Shown: in pieces, positions 1 to 7,296 of the stretch
How the letters are laid out: each line of letters begins with the position of its first letter
Position numbering within the stretch: the first letter of the stretch is position 1
Source: a virus
DNA length: 48,002 nucleotides
IMG/VR virus record: IMGVR_UViG_3300047322_000488
Location: 1 to 48,002 of that record
Reading direction: 5' to 3' (one strand)
The notes under the pieces: generated by a model
What the model saw: only the letters and a program-made list of their open reading frames with translations
What the model was told of the DNA's origin: nothing
Database searches by the model: none
Translations under genes and position numbers: made by a program

Positions 1-1
1 A

Positions 2-637
2 GCTATCGCCGCAGCGGCCCTTGCATTCACCGCCGTCTGCTTCACTGCGCCGGCCAGTGCTGCGGTCATCCTGACGTTCGGGCAAACTAGCGGCACACCC
101 ATCACCGCCACCGAGAACGGCGCCCAGGACGCAACGACGCTCACCGCCGCCAACGCATCGATCAGTATCACGCAGATCGAGAATGGATCGCCCACTGCGG
201 CATTCTTCAATCTGGCTGCTGCATCCGATGGAGCTGCCGTGCCGATCTTGGGTGGCTCGGCGCAAAAGTTCAGCGGCACGTTCTCGATCACCAGTGCGGC
301 TGGCGGCACCGGCACCAATTACCTCAGTGGCGTGTTCAGTGATGTGACGTTCGGCAGTGGCGCTGGAGGTGCGCTGGCGGTTGGTGCGCCGCCTGACAGC
401 TTGACGCTCACGAGCGACGTCATAACCGATCTGTTGCAGCCATCGGCGGTCGGGCTGGCGTTCGCCAATATCTCGCCAGCCTTCCAGATCGTCGGCAGCA
501 GCATCGGCAGCTTCACCTCGTCGGTCAGCGGCACCTTCTCGGCTAGCGCAGAGGCGGTGCCAGAGCCAGCCTCGCTGGCGCTGCTCGGCCTGGGGCTGCT
601 CGGCCTCACCCTAGTGCGGGTACGTTCCAGCCGTTGA
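2..637 (+). CDS. PEP-CTERM sorting-domain protein, 5' end cut by window
   Basis: The frame is open from base 2. It begins inside a signal peptide (hydrophobic run, then APASA before AV, a likely signal peptidase site), continues as a Ser/Thr/Gly-rich secreted region, and ends with a textbook PEP-CTERM tail: VPEPAS, a Leu/Gly membrane helix, then VRVRSSR. In that family the tail is recognised by an exosortase in exopolysaccharide-producing bacteria. The start codon is missing. Its stop overlaps the TTG start of the terminase gene (TTGA). A PEP-CTERM gene in this position is unexpected for a phage. It may be a cargo gene, a host gene brought in by recombination, or an assembly join. The family call is secure; the reason for its location is not known. 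Confidence 0.85.
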   Translation, partial: AIAAAALAFTAVCFTAPASAAVILTFGQTSGTPITATENGAQDATTLTAANASISITQIENGSPTAAFFNLAAASDGAAVPILGGSAQKFSGTFSITSAAGGTGTNYLSGVFSDVTFGSGAGGALAVGAPPDSLTLTSDVITDLLQPSAVGLAFANISPAFQIVGSSIGSFTSSVSGTFSASAEAVPEPASLALLGLGLLGLTLVRVRSSR

Positions 638-2307
638 CAGACTGGGACACCTCCTGCCCCGACTGGGAAGAGCGGCTGCTCGCCGGCCGCTCTCTCGTGC
701 CGGATTTGCCGCTGTACCGCGAGGAGGCGGACAAGGCGCTGCGGGTGTTCAAGCGGTTACGCATCCCGGACGTAATCGGGACGCCGACCAATGGCGAGGC
801 TGCTGGGCCCTGGCTGTTCCCGATCGTCGAGGCCATCTTTGGCAGCTACGACGCAGTCGCCAATCGGCGCGCGCTGAACGAGGTCTTCTGGCTCATACCG
901 AAGAAGAACTGGAAGACGGGCGCGGCGGCCTGCATTATGCTGACGGCGCTGATCCTCAACCGGCGACCTGAGGCGGAACTGACGCTGATCGCGCCGACCA
1001 AGGATGTGGCGGACAGAGCGTTCCAGCATTGCGACGGATCGATCCGGCTCGACGCCGCGTTGAGCAAGCTCTTCCACACTCAGAACCATATCCGCACCAT
1101 CACGCACCGGAACACGGGTGCGAAGCTTCAGGTGAAGGCGGCGGACACCGATATCGTCACCGGCATCCGCTCCGCTTACATCCTGATTGATGAGACGCAC
1201 GTCTTCGCCAACAAGTCGGCTGCCCATGCGATCTTCGTCGAGATCAGGGGAGCGCTCGCGGCGAGGCCTGACGGGTTCCTGATCCAGATCACCACGCAGT
1301 CGAAGAGCCCGCCGGTCGGAGTGTTCCGCACTGAGCTGCACAACGCGCGCGACGTGCGGGACGGGAAGCTCAAGCTTCCGCTGCTGCCGATCCTCTACGA
1401 ACTGCCGGCGCGCATCGCGAACGATGGGGCATGGAAGGAGAAGTGTTACTGGCCACTGGTGAACCCGAACATCAATCGCTCGGTGGACGAGGGGTTCCTC
1501 GAGCGGGAGCTGATGAAGGCTGAGCGTGATGGCGTGCAGGCACTGGCGCTGTTCGCGTCCCAGCACTTCAACATCGAGATCGGCATCAATCTGCGCACGG
1601 ATCGCTGGCCAGGCGCCGAGTACTGGCTCGACCGGGCGGACCCGACACTGACGTACCAGGAGGTGCTAGCGCGGTCTGATGTGATCGTGGTCGGCATCGA
1701 CGGCGGAGGCCTCGACGACCTGTTCGGTCTAGCCGTGCTCGGCCGGGACAAGCAGACGAAGGATTGGCTGCTCTGGTCGCATGCTTGGTGCCACGTCGGC
1801 GTGCTCACCCGCCGACGCTCGATCGCCCAGCACCTCCTGGACTTCGAAGCTGACGGTGACCTGACGATCGTCGAGGACATCGCTGTGGTGGATCCCGAGA
1901 TCGTCAGCATGATCGCAGAGATCAAGAACCGGGATATCCTCGGCGCGGTGGCTGCGGACAGCGAAGGCCCGTTCGGCGAGTTCGTGGATCTGCTCGATCA
2001 GATAGAAGTCACGCAGGACAACAAGCTGCTCGTCGGCGTGAACCAGGGCATCCGCCTGATGCGCGCGATCAAAACGGCGGAACGGCGGCTAGCGTCTGGC
2101 ACGATGCGCCACCACGGCTCACGGCTGATGGGATGGGCCATCGGCAATCTGAAGATCGAGGCGACGGCGACAGCGTTGAGGGCAACCAAGGCGAACGCTG
2201 GCGACGCGAAAATCGATCCGGCAATGGCACTATTCGACGCGGTCGACGTTATGATCGCTAATCCGGATCCGAAACTAGCGCCAGCGTATCAACTTTATTT
2301 CGCGTGA
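634..2307 (+). CDS. terL: Terminase large subunit
   Basis: This is the DNA-packaging motor, with an ATPase and a headful or cos nuclease. The 557 residues have the usual length. The N-terminal stretch DTSCPDWEERLLAGRSLVP is typical of HK97-like large terminases. The variant Walker A is at about residues 88-95 (IPKKNWKT), Walker B is YILIDE at 182-187, and the coupling motif TTQS follows at about 220. The C-terminal RNase H-like nuclease shows VGIDGGG with D356, then ADSEGPFGE near 441 and a late DAVDVM. The TTG start at 634 is chosen because family similarity begins right there and it overlaps the previous stop. No small terminase subunit is visible upstream, where it normally lies. Confidence 0.96.
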   Translation: MTDWDTSCPDWEERLLAGRSLVPDLPLYREEADKALRVFKRLRIPDVIGTPTNGEAAGPWLFPIVEAIFGSYDAVANRRALNEVFWLIPKKNWKTGAAACIMLTALILNRRPEAELTLIAPTKDVADRAFQHCDGSIRLDAALSKLFHTQNHIRTITHRNTGAKLQVKAADTDIVTGIRSAYILIDETHVFANKSAAHAIFVEIRGALAARPDGFLIQITTQSKSPPVGVFRTELHNARDVRDGKLKLPLLPILYELPARIANDGAWKEKCYWPLVNPNINRSVDEGFLERELMKAERDGVQALALFASQHFNIEIGINLRTDRWPGAEYWLDRADPTLTYQEVLARSDVIVVGIDGGGLDDLFGLAVLGRDKQTKDWLLWSHAWCHVGVLTRRRSIAQHLLDFEADGDLTIVEDIAVVDPEIVSMIAEIKNRDILGAVAADSEGPFGEFVDLLDQIEVTQDNKLLVGVNQGIRLMRAIKTAERRLASGTMRHHGSRLMGWAIGNLKIEATATALRATKANAGDAKIDPAMALFDAVDVMIANPDPKLAPAYQLYFA

Positions 2308-2316
2308 AAATGGAAA

Positions 2317-2332
2317 AGCCGCCGAAGCGGCT
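2317..2332 (+). terminator. Hairpin after terminase gene
   Basis: A 6-bp stem (AGCCGC/GCGGCT) with a CGAA tetraloop starts 10 bases after the terminase stop, followed by a pyrimidine-rich run. It fits a rho-independent terminator, but the T run is weak. Confidence 0.5.
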
Positions 2333-2335
2333 CTT

Positions 2336-2415
2336 CTCCCTTGCCTTACCACACCTCACCCCGCCTCGCCTTGCCTGACCTTGCCGTACCGCACCCGGCC
2401 AAACCGCACCGTACC
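2336..2415. repeat. Degenerate period-5 array, 16 NNNCC units
   Basis: From 2336 to 2415 every pentamer ends in CC (for example CTCCC, TTGCC, TTACC, ACACC, TCACC, then down to GTACC), sixteen units without a break. The reverse strand reads GGNNN throughout. The phasing ends abruptly at GCGCA. The array lies between the terminase stop and the convergent gene at 2481-3038 and encodes nothing obvious. It could be a protein-binding array, a structured RNA or a recombination remnant. Confidence 0.85.
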
Positions 2416-2480
2416 GCGCAGTCTGGCTGGCATTGTGTTTCTCAATGCCAGTAACGCGGAGGGCGTGTTGATGGTGCGGG

Positions 2481-3038
2481 TTACTTCAGATCCACTCTGA
2501 GCGGGACAGTGTTTGTGACGCTATCGGCCCATTTGCCGGGGGCTGTGATAGCTCCACAATCCCGGTAGTAGTCGCCGGACAGTTTGCAGACATTGATCTC
2601 TCGGACGATGACGGAGACGAGAGTCACAAAGCCGGTAGGGCGGCAGTAAGTACTCAGTCTTGCCTTCACCAGCTTGTCTTTGCCCGGCTCTACGAATTCG
2701 AAGCTGAAGTATCCTGTGCCGTCACCACCGCCTTGCGTGTAGCCCTGAACGGTACCGGACATGCTGACGACCTCGGAGGACAGGTTGCTCATCACGAGGT
2801 CAACCTCGCAATCTGCATAGCGATCGGAGGAGTCTGGCTTCCTCGCTAGGATGAATATCTGCGGTTGCAGTGGCTCCGCGTGAGCCGTGGCTTGTGCCGG
2901 CTGGAATGGCCGAGTTGGGTTGCTGTCTATAAGCGCGGCCATGACGACTGGGATGGCCAAGATGCCGATGACCCACAAGGTTATGCGACCAAACGATGTG
3001 CGTTTGCGGACGGGTGTTGATATGGTGTGCGTAGCCAT
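2481..3038 (-). CDS. Membrane-anchored hypothetical protein, reverse-strand moron
   Basis: This 185-residue protein of unrecognised family lies against the direction of the surrounding late genes, between the terminase and capsid genes. After a basic N-terminus (RKRTSFGR) there is one hydrophobic helix at about residues 19-36, either a signal anchor or an uncleaved signal. The remainder is a soluble, probably beta-rich domain containing several Cys (CEVDL, TYCRP, NVCKL, YRDCG), which suggests an exported disulfide-bonded domain. A purine-rich ribosome site (GAAGAGGAAA) precedes the ATG. Orientation and export suggest a lysogenic-conversion or superinfection-exclusion gene with its own promoter; this is inference. 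Confidence 0.75.
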   Translation of the reverse strand: MATHTISTPVRKRTSFGRITLWVIGILAIPVVMAALIDSNPTRPFQPAQATAHAEPLQPQIFILARKPDSSDRYADCEVDLVMSNLSSEVVSMSGTVQGYTQGGGDGTGYFSFEFVEPGKDKLVKARLSTYCRPTGFVTLVSVIVREINVCKLSGDYYRDCGAITAPGKWADSVTNTVPLRVDLK

Positions 3039-3069
3039 GATCGAAGGTTTCCTCTTCGGTTAGCGGTCA

Positions 3070-3103
3070 GGACCGTCGCCCGTGCCCAACACGGCGGCGG
3101 TCC
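3070..3103. promoter_or_regulatory. Long hairpin/inverted repeat upstream of capsid gene
   Basis: Bases 3070-3080 (GGACCGTCGCC) pair with 3093-3103 (GGCGGCGGTCC), with one G.U pair. After a one-base bulge, GTG pairs with CAC around a CCCAA loop. It sits in the 158-bp gap between two divergently read genes, the reverse-strand membrane protein and the capsid fusion. It could be an operator, an mRNA structure or a bidirectional terminator. There is no T run. Confidence 0.6.
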
Positions 3104-3196
3104 GCTCGCTCCTAGCCCAGAGCACTGAGCGATTGCAACGCCGGATCAAGCCGGTTGCAGAACACAAGTCCCATCACAACCAGAGAGAGGTCCGAC

Positions 3197-5149
3197 ATGG
3201 ACATGTCGACCCGCGCCTACTCGGTGATCGAGATCAAATCGGTCAACGAGGAGAGCCGCGTCATCCGTGGTGTCGCGACCACGCCTAACACCGACCGCAT
3301 GGGCGACATCATCGAGCCGCTTGGCGTGAAGTTCGCCAACCCGATGCCGCTGCTGTGGCAGCACAAGACCGACAAGCCGGTGGGGCTCGCCACGTTCGAC
3401 AAGCCGACGAAGAACGGCATCGATTTCGAGGCCTCGCTTGCCAAGGTCTCGGAACCTGGCGTGCTGAAGGACCGCATCGATGAGGCGTGGCAGTCGGTTA
3501 AAGCAGGCCTCGTGCGTGGCGTGTCCATCGGCTTCCGACCGATCGAGTACTCGTTCATCGATAAAGGCGGCGTGCGTTTCGCCGAGACCGAGGTGTTGGA
3601 GTTGTCGCTTGTCACGGTGCCAGCGAACCAGGACGCCACCATCAACCTGATCAAGTCCATCGATGCCGACTTGCGCGCCGCGAATGGCACTGCGCGATCG
3701 GCCGATCCACAGCCCGGCGCAACGGGAAAGCAACCTAGGCAACCCGTGAGGGCAAAACCCATGGCTAAGAAGACAATCAGCGAGCAGATCGCTGCGATGG
3801 AGGCGACGCGTCAGGCCAAGTCGGCACGTCTCTCCGAGATCCAGGACGGTGCGATGGAGGAGAACCGCACCAAGGACGAGGCCGAGCGCGAGGAGTTCGA
3901 GACCCTGCAGCGCGAGCTGGAGGACGTCGACCGCGAACTGGTCGATCTCCGCAAGATGGAAAAGATGAACACCGCCGCGGCAAGAGCCGTGGATAACGTC
4001 AGGGATCCGGAAAGCGCCAGCCAGGCGCGGGCGGGCACTGTGGCCGCGACGGTGAAGACGAAGCTGCCGCCGGGAATTCCGTTCACCCGCTTTGCGATGG
4101 CGCTCATGGTTGCCAAAGGCAATCTGATGCAGGCGGAGCGGCTCGCGACAGGCAATGAGCGGTGGCGTAATGAGACGCCCGAGGTTGAAATTTCACTGCG
4201 TGCTGCGGCTCAGGCTGGCACCACGACCGACCCTGCATGGGCTGGTCCGCTGGTTGTCTATCAGAACCTCCAGAGCGAGTTCATCGAGTACCTGCGGCCG
4301 CTCACGATCATCGGTCGGATCCCAGGACTGAGGCGCGTGCCATTCAAGGTGAAGATCCCGAGACAGACTGGCGCTGCAAGTGTCGGTTGGGTCGGCGAAG
4401 GGAAGGTCAAACCTATCTCGTCGATGGCGTTCGACTCCATCACGCTTGATATTGCGAAAATCGCCGGCATTATCGTGCTCACCGATGAGCTGGTGCGTCT
4501 TTCCAATCCGGCAGCTGAGATGCTGGTACGCGACGAACTCGCAGCGGCAATCATCCAATATATGGATTCGCAGTTCGTCGATCCGACGAAGGCTTCCAAC
4601 GACGTTTCGCCAGCCTCGATCACGTATGGTGTCACACCGGTCCCTGCATCCGGCACTACGGCTGCGGCGCTGCGCGCCGATGTGCGTAGCCTTATGGCCA
4701 CGTTCCTCGACAGCAACCTGCAGATGACCAGCGCGGTCTGGATCATGACGCAGCAGACAGCACTCGGGATCCACTTGATCCTGAACGGGCTGGGCCAGCC
4801 GGAATACCCAGGCATTACGATGCAGGGAGGCACGTTCATCGGTCTGCCGGTGGTCACCTCCGAGGGCGTTCCTCAGTCTGGTGGCTCGCCGTCTGACGGC
4901 TTCCCAATCATCCTGGCCAATGCGAGCGATATTCTGCTCGCGGACGACGGTCAGGTGGTCATCGATGCGTCGCGTGAGGCCTCGTTGCAGATGGACACTG
5001 CGCCTGACTCGCCGCCATCTTCTTCGACGGTAATGATCAGTATGTGGCAGCAGAACATGATGGCGATCAAGGCGGAGCGCTACATCAACTGGGCGAAGCG
5101 TCGGCCTGAATGTGTGGGCTATATCTCGGGCGCCAAGTACGCCGAGTAA
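3197..5149 (+). CDS. Fused prohead protease and HK97-fold major capsid protein
   Basis: One 650-residue polypeptide combines two proteins that are usually separate. Residues 1-170 form an S78/U35-type prohead protease: LLWQHKTDKPVG carries the likely catalytic His, GLVRGVSIGF the Ser, and ETEVLELSLVTVPAN follows as in the family. A linker and an acidic coiled coil (about 190-270, rich in Glu/Arg) act as the scaffolding delta-domain. The rest is an HK97-type capsid: WVGEGKVKPISSMAFD, then LTDELVRLSNPA, and near the end MWQQNMMAIKAERYINW. ATG 3197 is chosen because GAGAGAGG lies just upstream; ATG 3203 is possible. Self-cleavage would be expected to release the mature shell protein during prohead maturation. 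Confidence 0.93.
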   Translation: MDMSTRAYSVIEIKSVNEESRVIRGVATTPNTDRMGDIIEPLGVKFANPMPLLWQHKTDKPVGLATFDKPTKNGIDFEASLAKVSEPGVLKDRIDEAWQSVKAGLVRGVSIGFRPIEYSFIDKGGVRFAETEVLELSLVTVPANQDATINLIKSIDADLRAANGTARSADPQPGATGKQPRQPVRAKPMAKKTISEQIAAMEATRQAKSARLSEIQDGAMEENRTKDEAEREEFETLQRELEDVDRELVDLRKMEKMNTAAARAVDNVRDPESASQARAGTVAATVKTKLPPGIPFTRFAMALMVAKGNLMQAERLATGNERWRNETPEVEISLRAAAQAGTTTDPAWAGPLVVYQNLQSEFIEYLRPLTIIGRIPGLRRVPFKVKIPRQTGAASVGWVGEGKVKPISSMAFDSITLDIAKIAGIIVLTDELVRLSNPAAEMLVRDELAAAIIQYMDSQFVDPTKASNDVSPASITYGVTPVPASGTTAAALRADVRSLMATFLDSNLQMTSAVWIMTQQTALGIHLILNGLGQPEYPGITMQGGTFIGLPVVTSEGVPQSGGSPSDGFPIILANASDILLADDGQVVIDASREASLQMDTAPDSPPSSSTVMISMWQQNMMAIKAERYINWAKRRPECVGYISGAKYAE

Positions 5150-5157
5150 GCCGTGCG

Positions 5158-5271
5158 TCTCCGCCTCGTCAGAGGCTCCCGCCATGAGGGTGCTCACACT
5201 TGGCTTTTTGCCAGGAACCGACATGACACTTCATAGGCTAAGCCCTCGTCACAGGACGGGCGAGGCGGAGA
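5158..5271 (+). other. Structured untranslated segment after capsid gene
   Basis: An 11-base arm at 5158-5168 (TCTCCGCCTCG) is exactly complementary to 5261-5271. Between them lies a 6-bp hairpin at 5199-5215 (CTTGGC, T5 loop, GCCAGG) and other short complementary blocks. The segment covers nearly all of the capsid-to-next-gene gap. It may be an mRNA-stability element that boosts capsid expression, an attenuator or a small RNA. No gene is seen here. Confidence 0.45.
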
Positions 5272-5292
5272 TCGCAATAGCGAGGTAACGCC

Positions 5293-5478
5293 ATGCAAGA
5301 GAAAGCCATCGTGTACGTGATCATCGCGTGGCTAGGATGCTGGCTCGTCGATCTTATCGTGATCGTCGCGCGAGGTCCCGTGTTGATCGATCCGATACTA
5401 AAATTGGTGATCGTGCTCCTCTGCCTGATCATCATTCTTGTGTCCTTAGCCCGCCACGGTTGGTTGCTGTCCAACTAA
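5293..5478 (+). CDS. Small two-helix membrane protein
   Basis: This is a 61-residue hydrophobic protein with two likely membrane helices (about 5-26 and 34-53) and a short basic loop. A clear ribosome site, GAGGTAA, precedes ATG 5293. Its stop TAA overlaps the next start (TAATG). The family was not recognised. It lies between capsid and portal genes, where small membrane genes of unknown role do occur. A holin-like or exclusion role is possible but not supported by more than topology. Confidence 0.65.
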   Translation: MQEKAIVYVIIAWLGCWLVDLIVIVARGPVLIDPILKLVIVLLCLIIILVSLARHGWLLSN

Positions 5479-5549
5479 TGGGCCAGCACGCGATCCTGCT
5501 CGGCGTACTCGGCGCGATGATGATCATCGTGGTTGCGGGCCTCACCTAG
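5478..5549 (+). CDS. 23-residue membrane peptide, translationally coupled
   Basis: The short frame starts with ATG overlapping the preceding TAA and encodes MGQHAILLGV followed by a Met/Ile/Val/Gly-rich membrane stretch, ending LT. It is essentially a single transmembrane helix. Coupling to the preceding membrane gene suggests the two act together. The small size means it could be chance, but the TAATG overlap and hydrophobicity argue for a real gene. Confidence 0.45.
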   Translation: MGQHAILLGVLGAMMIIVVAGLT

Positions 5550-5562
5550 GCCAGGAGGAAGC

Positions 5563-5841
5563 ATGGTCAAGATCGTCGTGGCCAAAGGCCGCAGAGTGTG
5601 GAACCGCGAGAAGCAGCGCGACGCGCAGGAAGGCGAGGTGCTCGAGGTGACGGAGCGCGAGGCGAAGATCCTCAAGTTCCGTGGTGTGGCGTTGGATGCT
5701 CCGCCGGAAGCGGCGCCACCTCCGCGGCCGCCTCCATTGCCGCCGCAGCCTGCCCTGGAAAGCAAAGAGCTGCAGGAAACGCCAGACGAAGACACGCGGC
5801 GTCGCACCTATCGCCGCCGCGATCTGCGGCCTGAGGAGTGA
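5563..5841 (+). CDS. Small head-module protein with proline-rich centre
   Basis: The protein has 92 residues starting at ATG 5563, directly behind a strong AGGAGG site. A basic/acidic N-terminal part (KGRRVWNREKQRD) leads into a short segment resembling a compact beta/alpha domain (EGEVLEVTEREAKIL). A proline run follows at about residues 47-63, and the end is highly charged (RRRTYRRRDLRPEE). The family is not recognised. It sits just before the portal gene, so a head-assembly or portal-accessory role is likely by context only. Confidence 0.7.
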   Translation: MVKIVVAKGRRVWNREKQRDAQEGEVLEVTEREAKILKFRGVALDAPPEAAPPPRPPPLPPQPALESKELQETPDEDTRRRTYRRRDLRPEE

Positions 5842-5844
5842 GGC

Positions 5845-7275
5845 ATGGCGGCCCCCGTCACCTGGGAGACCGAGGCTAAGTCATATTCCGGTTCCGCCAT
5901 CGACAGCGGCCGGGGATGGTATCCGTTCTATCCGCTGGTCCGCGAGCCGTTCACCGGAGCATGGCAGCGCAACCTCGAGCTTCGGCCCGAAAGCATCGCC
6001 ACGTTCCACGCGGTCTATTCGTGCATCACCTTGATCGCGAGCGATATCAGCAAGGTCGAGGTTCGTCTCGTCGAGCAGGACGACAACGGCATCTGGTCGG
6101 AGACTTTCTCGCCGACGTTCAGCCCAGTACTGGCGAAGCCCAACCGTTACCAGAACCGCATCAAGTTCTATGAGCAGTGGATCGTGTCCAAGCTGGTTCA
6201 CGGCAACACGTATGTTCTGAAGGAGCGCGACAATCGCGGGAGCGGCCAGTTCCAGGGCGCGGTGCGCGCTATGTACATCCTGGACCCGATGCGTACTCGG
6301 GCGCTCGTCGCACCCGACGGCGAGGTGTTCTACCAGTTATCACGCGACAATCTCGCCGGCATCACCGAGGAAAGCGGCGACAACCTCATCGTTCCGGCGA
6401 GCGAGATAATCCACGATGTAATGGTGCCGCTCTATCATCCGCTGTGCGGTGTCTCGCCACTTACTGCGTGCGGCCTCGCTGCGGCGACCGGGCTCAATAT
6501 TCAGAACCAGTCATCGACGTTCTTTCGGCAGCAATCACAGCCGAGCGGCATTCTGATCGCGCCCGGCCGGGTCACTGAAGAAGACGCGAAGCGCCTGAAG
6601 GCGCACTGGGAGGCGAACTACACGGGCGACAATGTCGGCCGCGTAGCTGTTGTGGGCGATGGGCTGAAATACGAGGCGATGTCGATCAACGCAGTCGATG
6701 CGCAGTTGATCGAGCAGTTGAAGTGGAGCGCGGAGACGGTGTGCTCGTGCTTCCACGTCCCGCCGCACAAGATCAGCATCGGCCCGATGCCCAACTACAA
6801 CAACGTCGAAGCGCTCGATCAGCAATATTACTCGCAATGTCTGCAGGCGCTGTTTGAGAACATCGAGATCTGCCTCGACGAGGGCCTCGGGCTCACCGAT
6901 CTCGTCGGCAAGACCTATGGCACCGAGTTCGACCTCGACAATCTGATGCGAATGGATACAGCCACTCTGCTGAAAGCGCTCTCCGACGGTGTGCGCGGCG
7001 GATTGCTGGCGCCGAACGAAGGCCGGAAGAGATTGGGATACAAGCCGGTCGAGGGCGGTGATACGCCGTACCTGCAGCATCAGGACTACAGCCTTGCTGC
7101 GCTCGCCAAGCGTGACGCGAGCGAGGATCCATTCGCTGCGACCGGGCCTGCCCCGAGCCCGGCTCCGGCGATTCCGCCTCCAGCCGACGATCAACAGCGA
7201 GACCTCGATCTCGAGGCGCTTGCCCAGCTCGTCCGGCTGGAGGCGAACACCCAACTGCGCCTGCTCGCGGCGTAA
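5845..7275 (+). CDS. Portal protein, HK97 family
   Basis: This protein forms the dodecameric ring at the capsid vertex through which DNA enters and to which the tail attaches. The 476 residues show the family signature: FHAVYSCITLIASDISKVEV near 50-70, HDVMVPLYHPLCGVSPL around 190-205, FRQQSQPSGIL near 230, and the long segment around 285-315 containing SAETVCSCFHVPPHKI. The C-terminus becomes proline-rich. The ATG at 5845 follows GAGGAGTGAGGC. The gene lies after the capsid gene, whereas in most HK97-like phages it lies between terminase and protease. Confidence 0.95.
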   Translation: MAAPVTWETEAKSYSGSAIDSGRGWYPFYPLVREPFTGAWQRNLELRPESIATFHAVYSCITLIASDISKVEVRLVEQDDNGIWSETFSPTFSPVLAKPNRYQNRIKFYEQWIVSKLVHGNTYVLKERDNRGSGQFQGAVRAMYILDPMRTRALVAPDGEVFYQLSRDNLAGITEESGDNLIVPASEIIHDVMVPLYHPLCGVSPLTACGLAAATGLNIQNQSSTFFRQQSQPSGILIAPGRVTEEDAKRLKAHWEANYTGDNVGRVAVVGDGLKYEAMSINAVDAQLIEQLKWSAETVCSCFHVPPHKISIGPMPNYNNVEALDQQYYSQCLQALFENIEICLDEGLGLTDLVGKTYGTEFDLDNLMRMDTATLLKALSDGVRGGLLAPNEGRKRLGYKPVEGGDTPYLQHQDYSLAALAKRDASEDPFAATGPAPSPAPAIPPPADDQQRDLDLEALAQLVRLEANTQLRLLAA

Positions 7276-7296
7276 GCCAGACAAGGGGCCCCGGAG

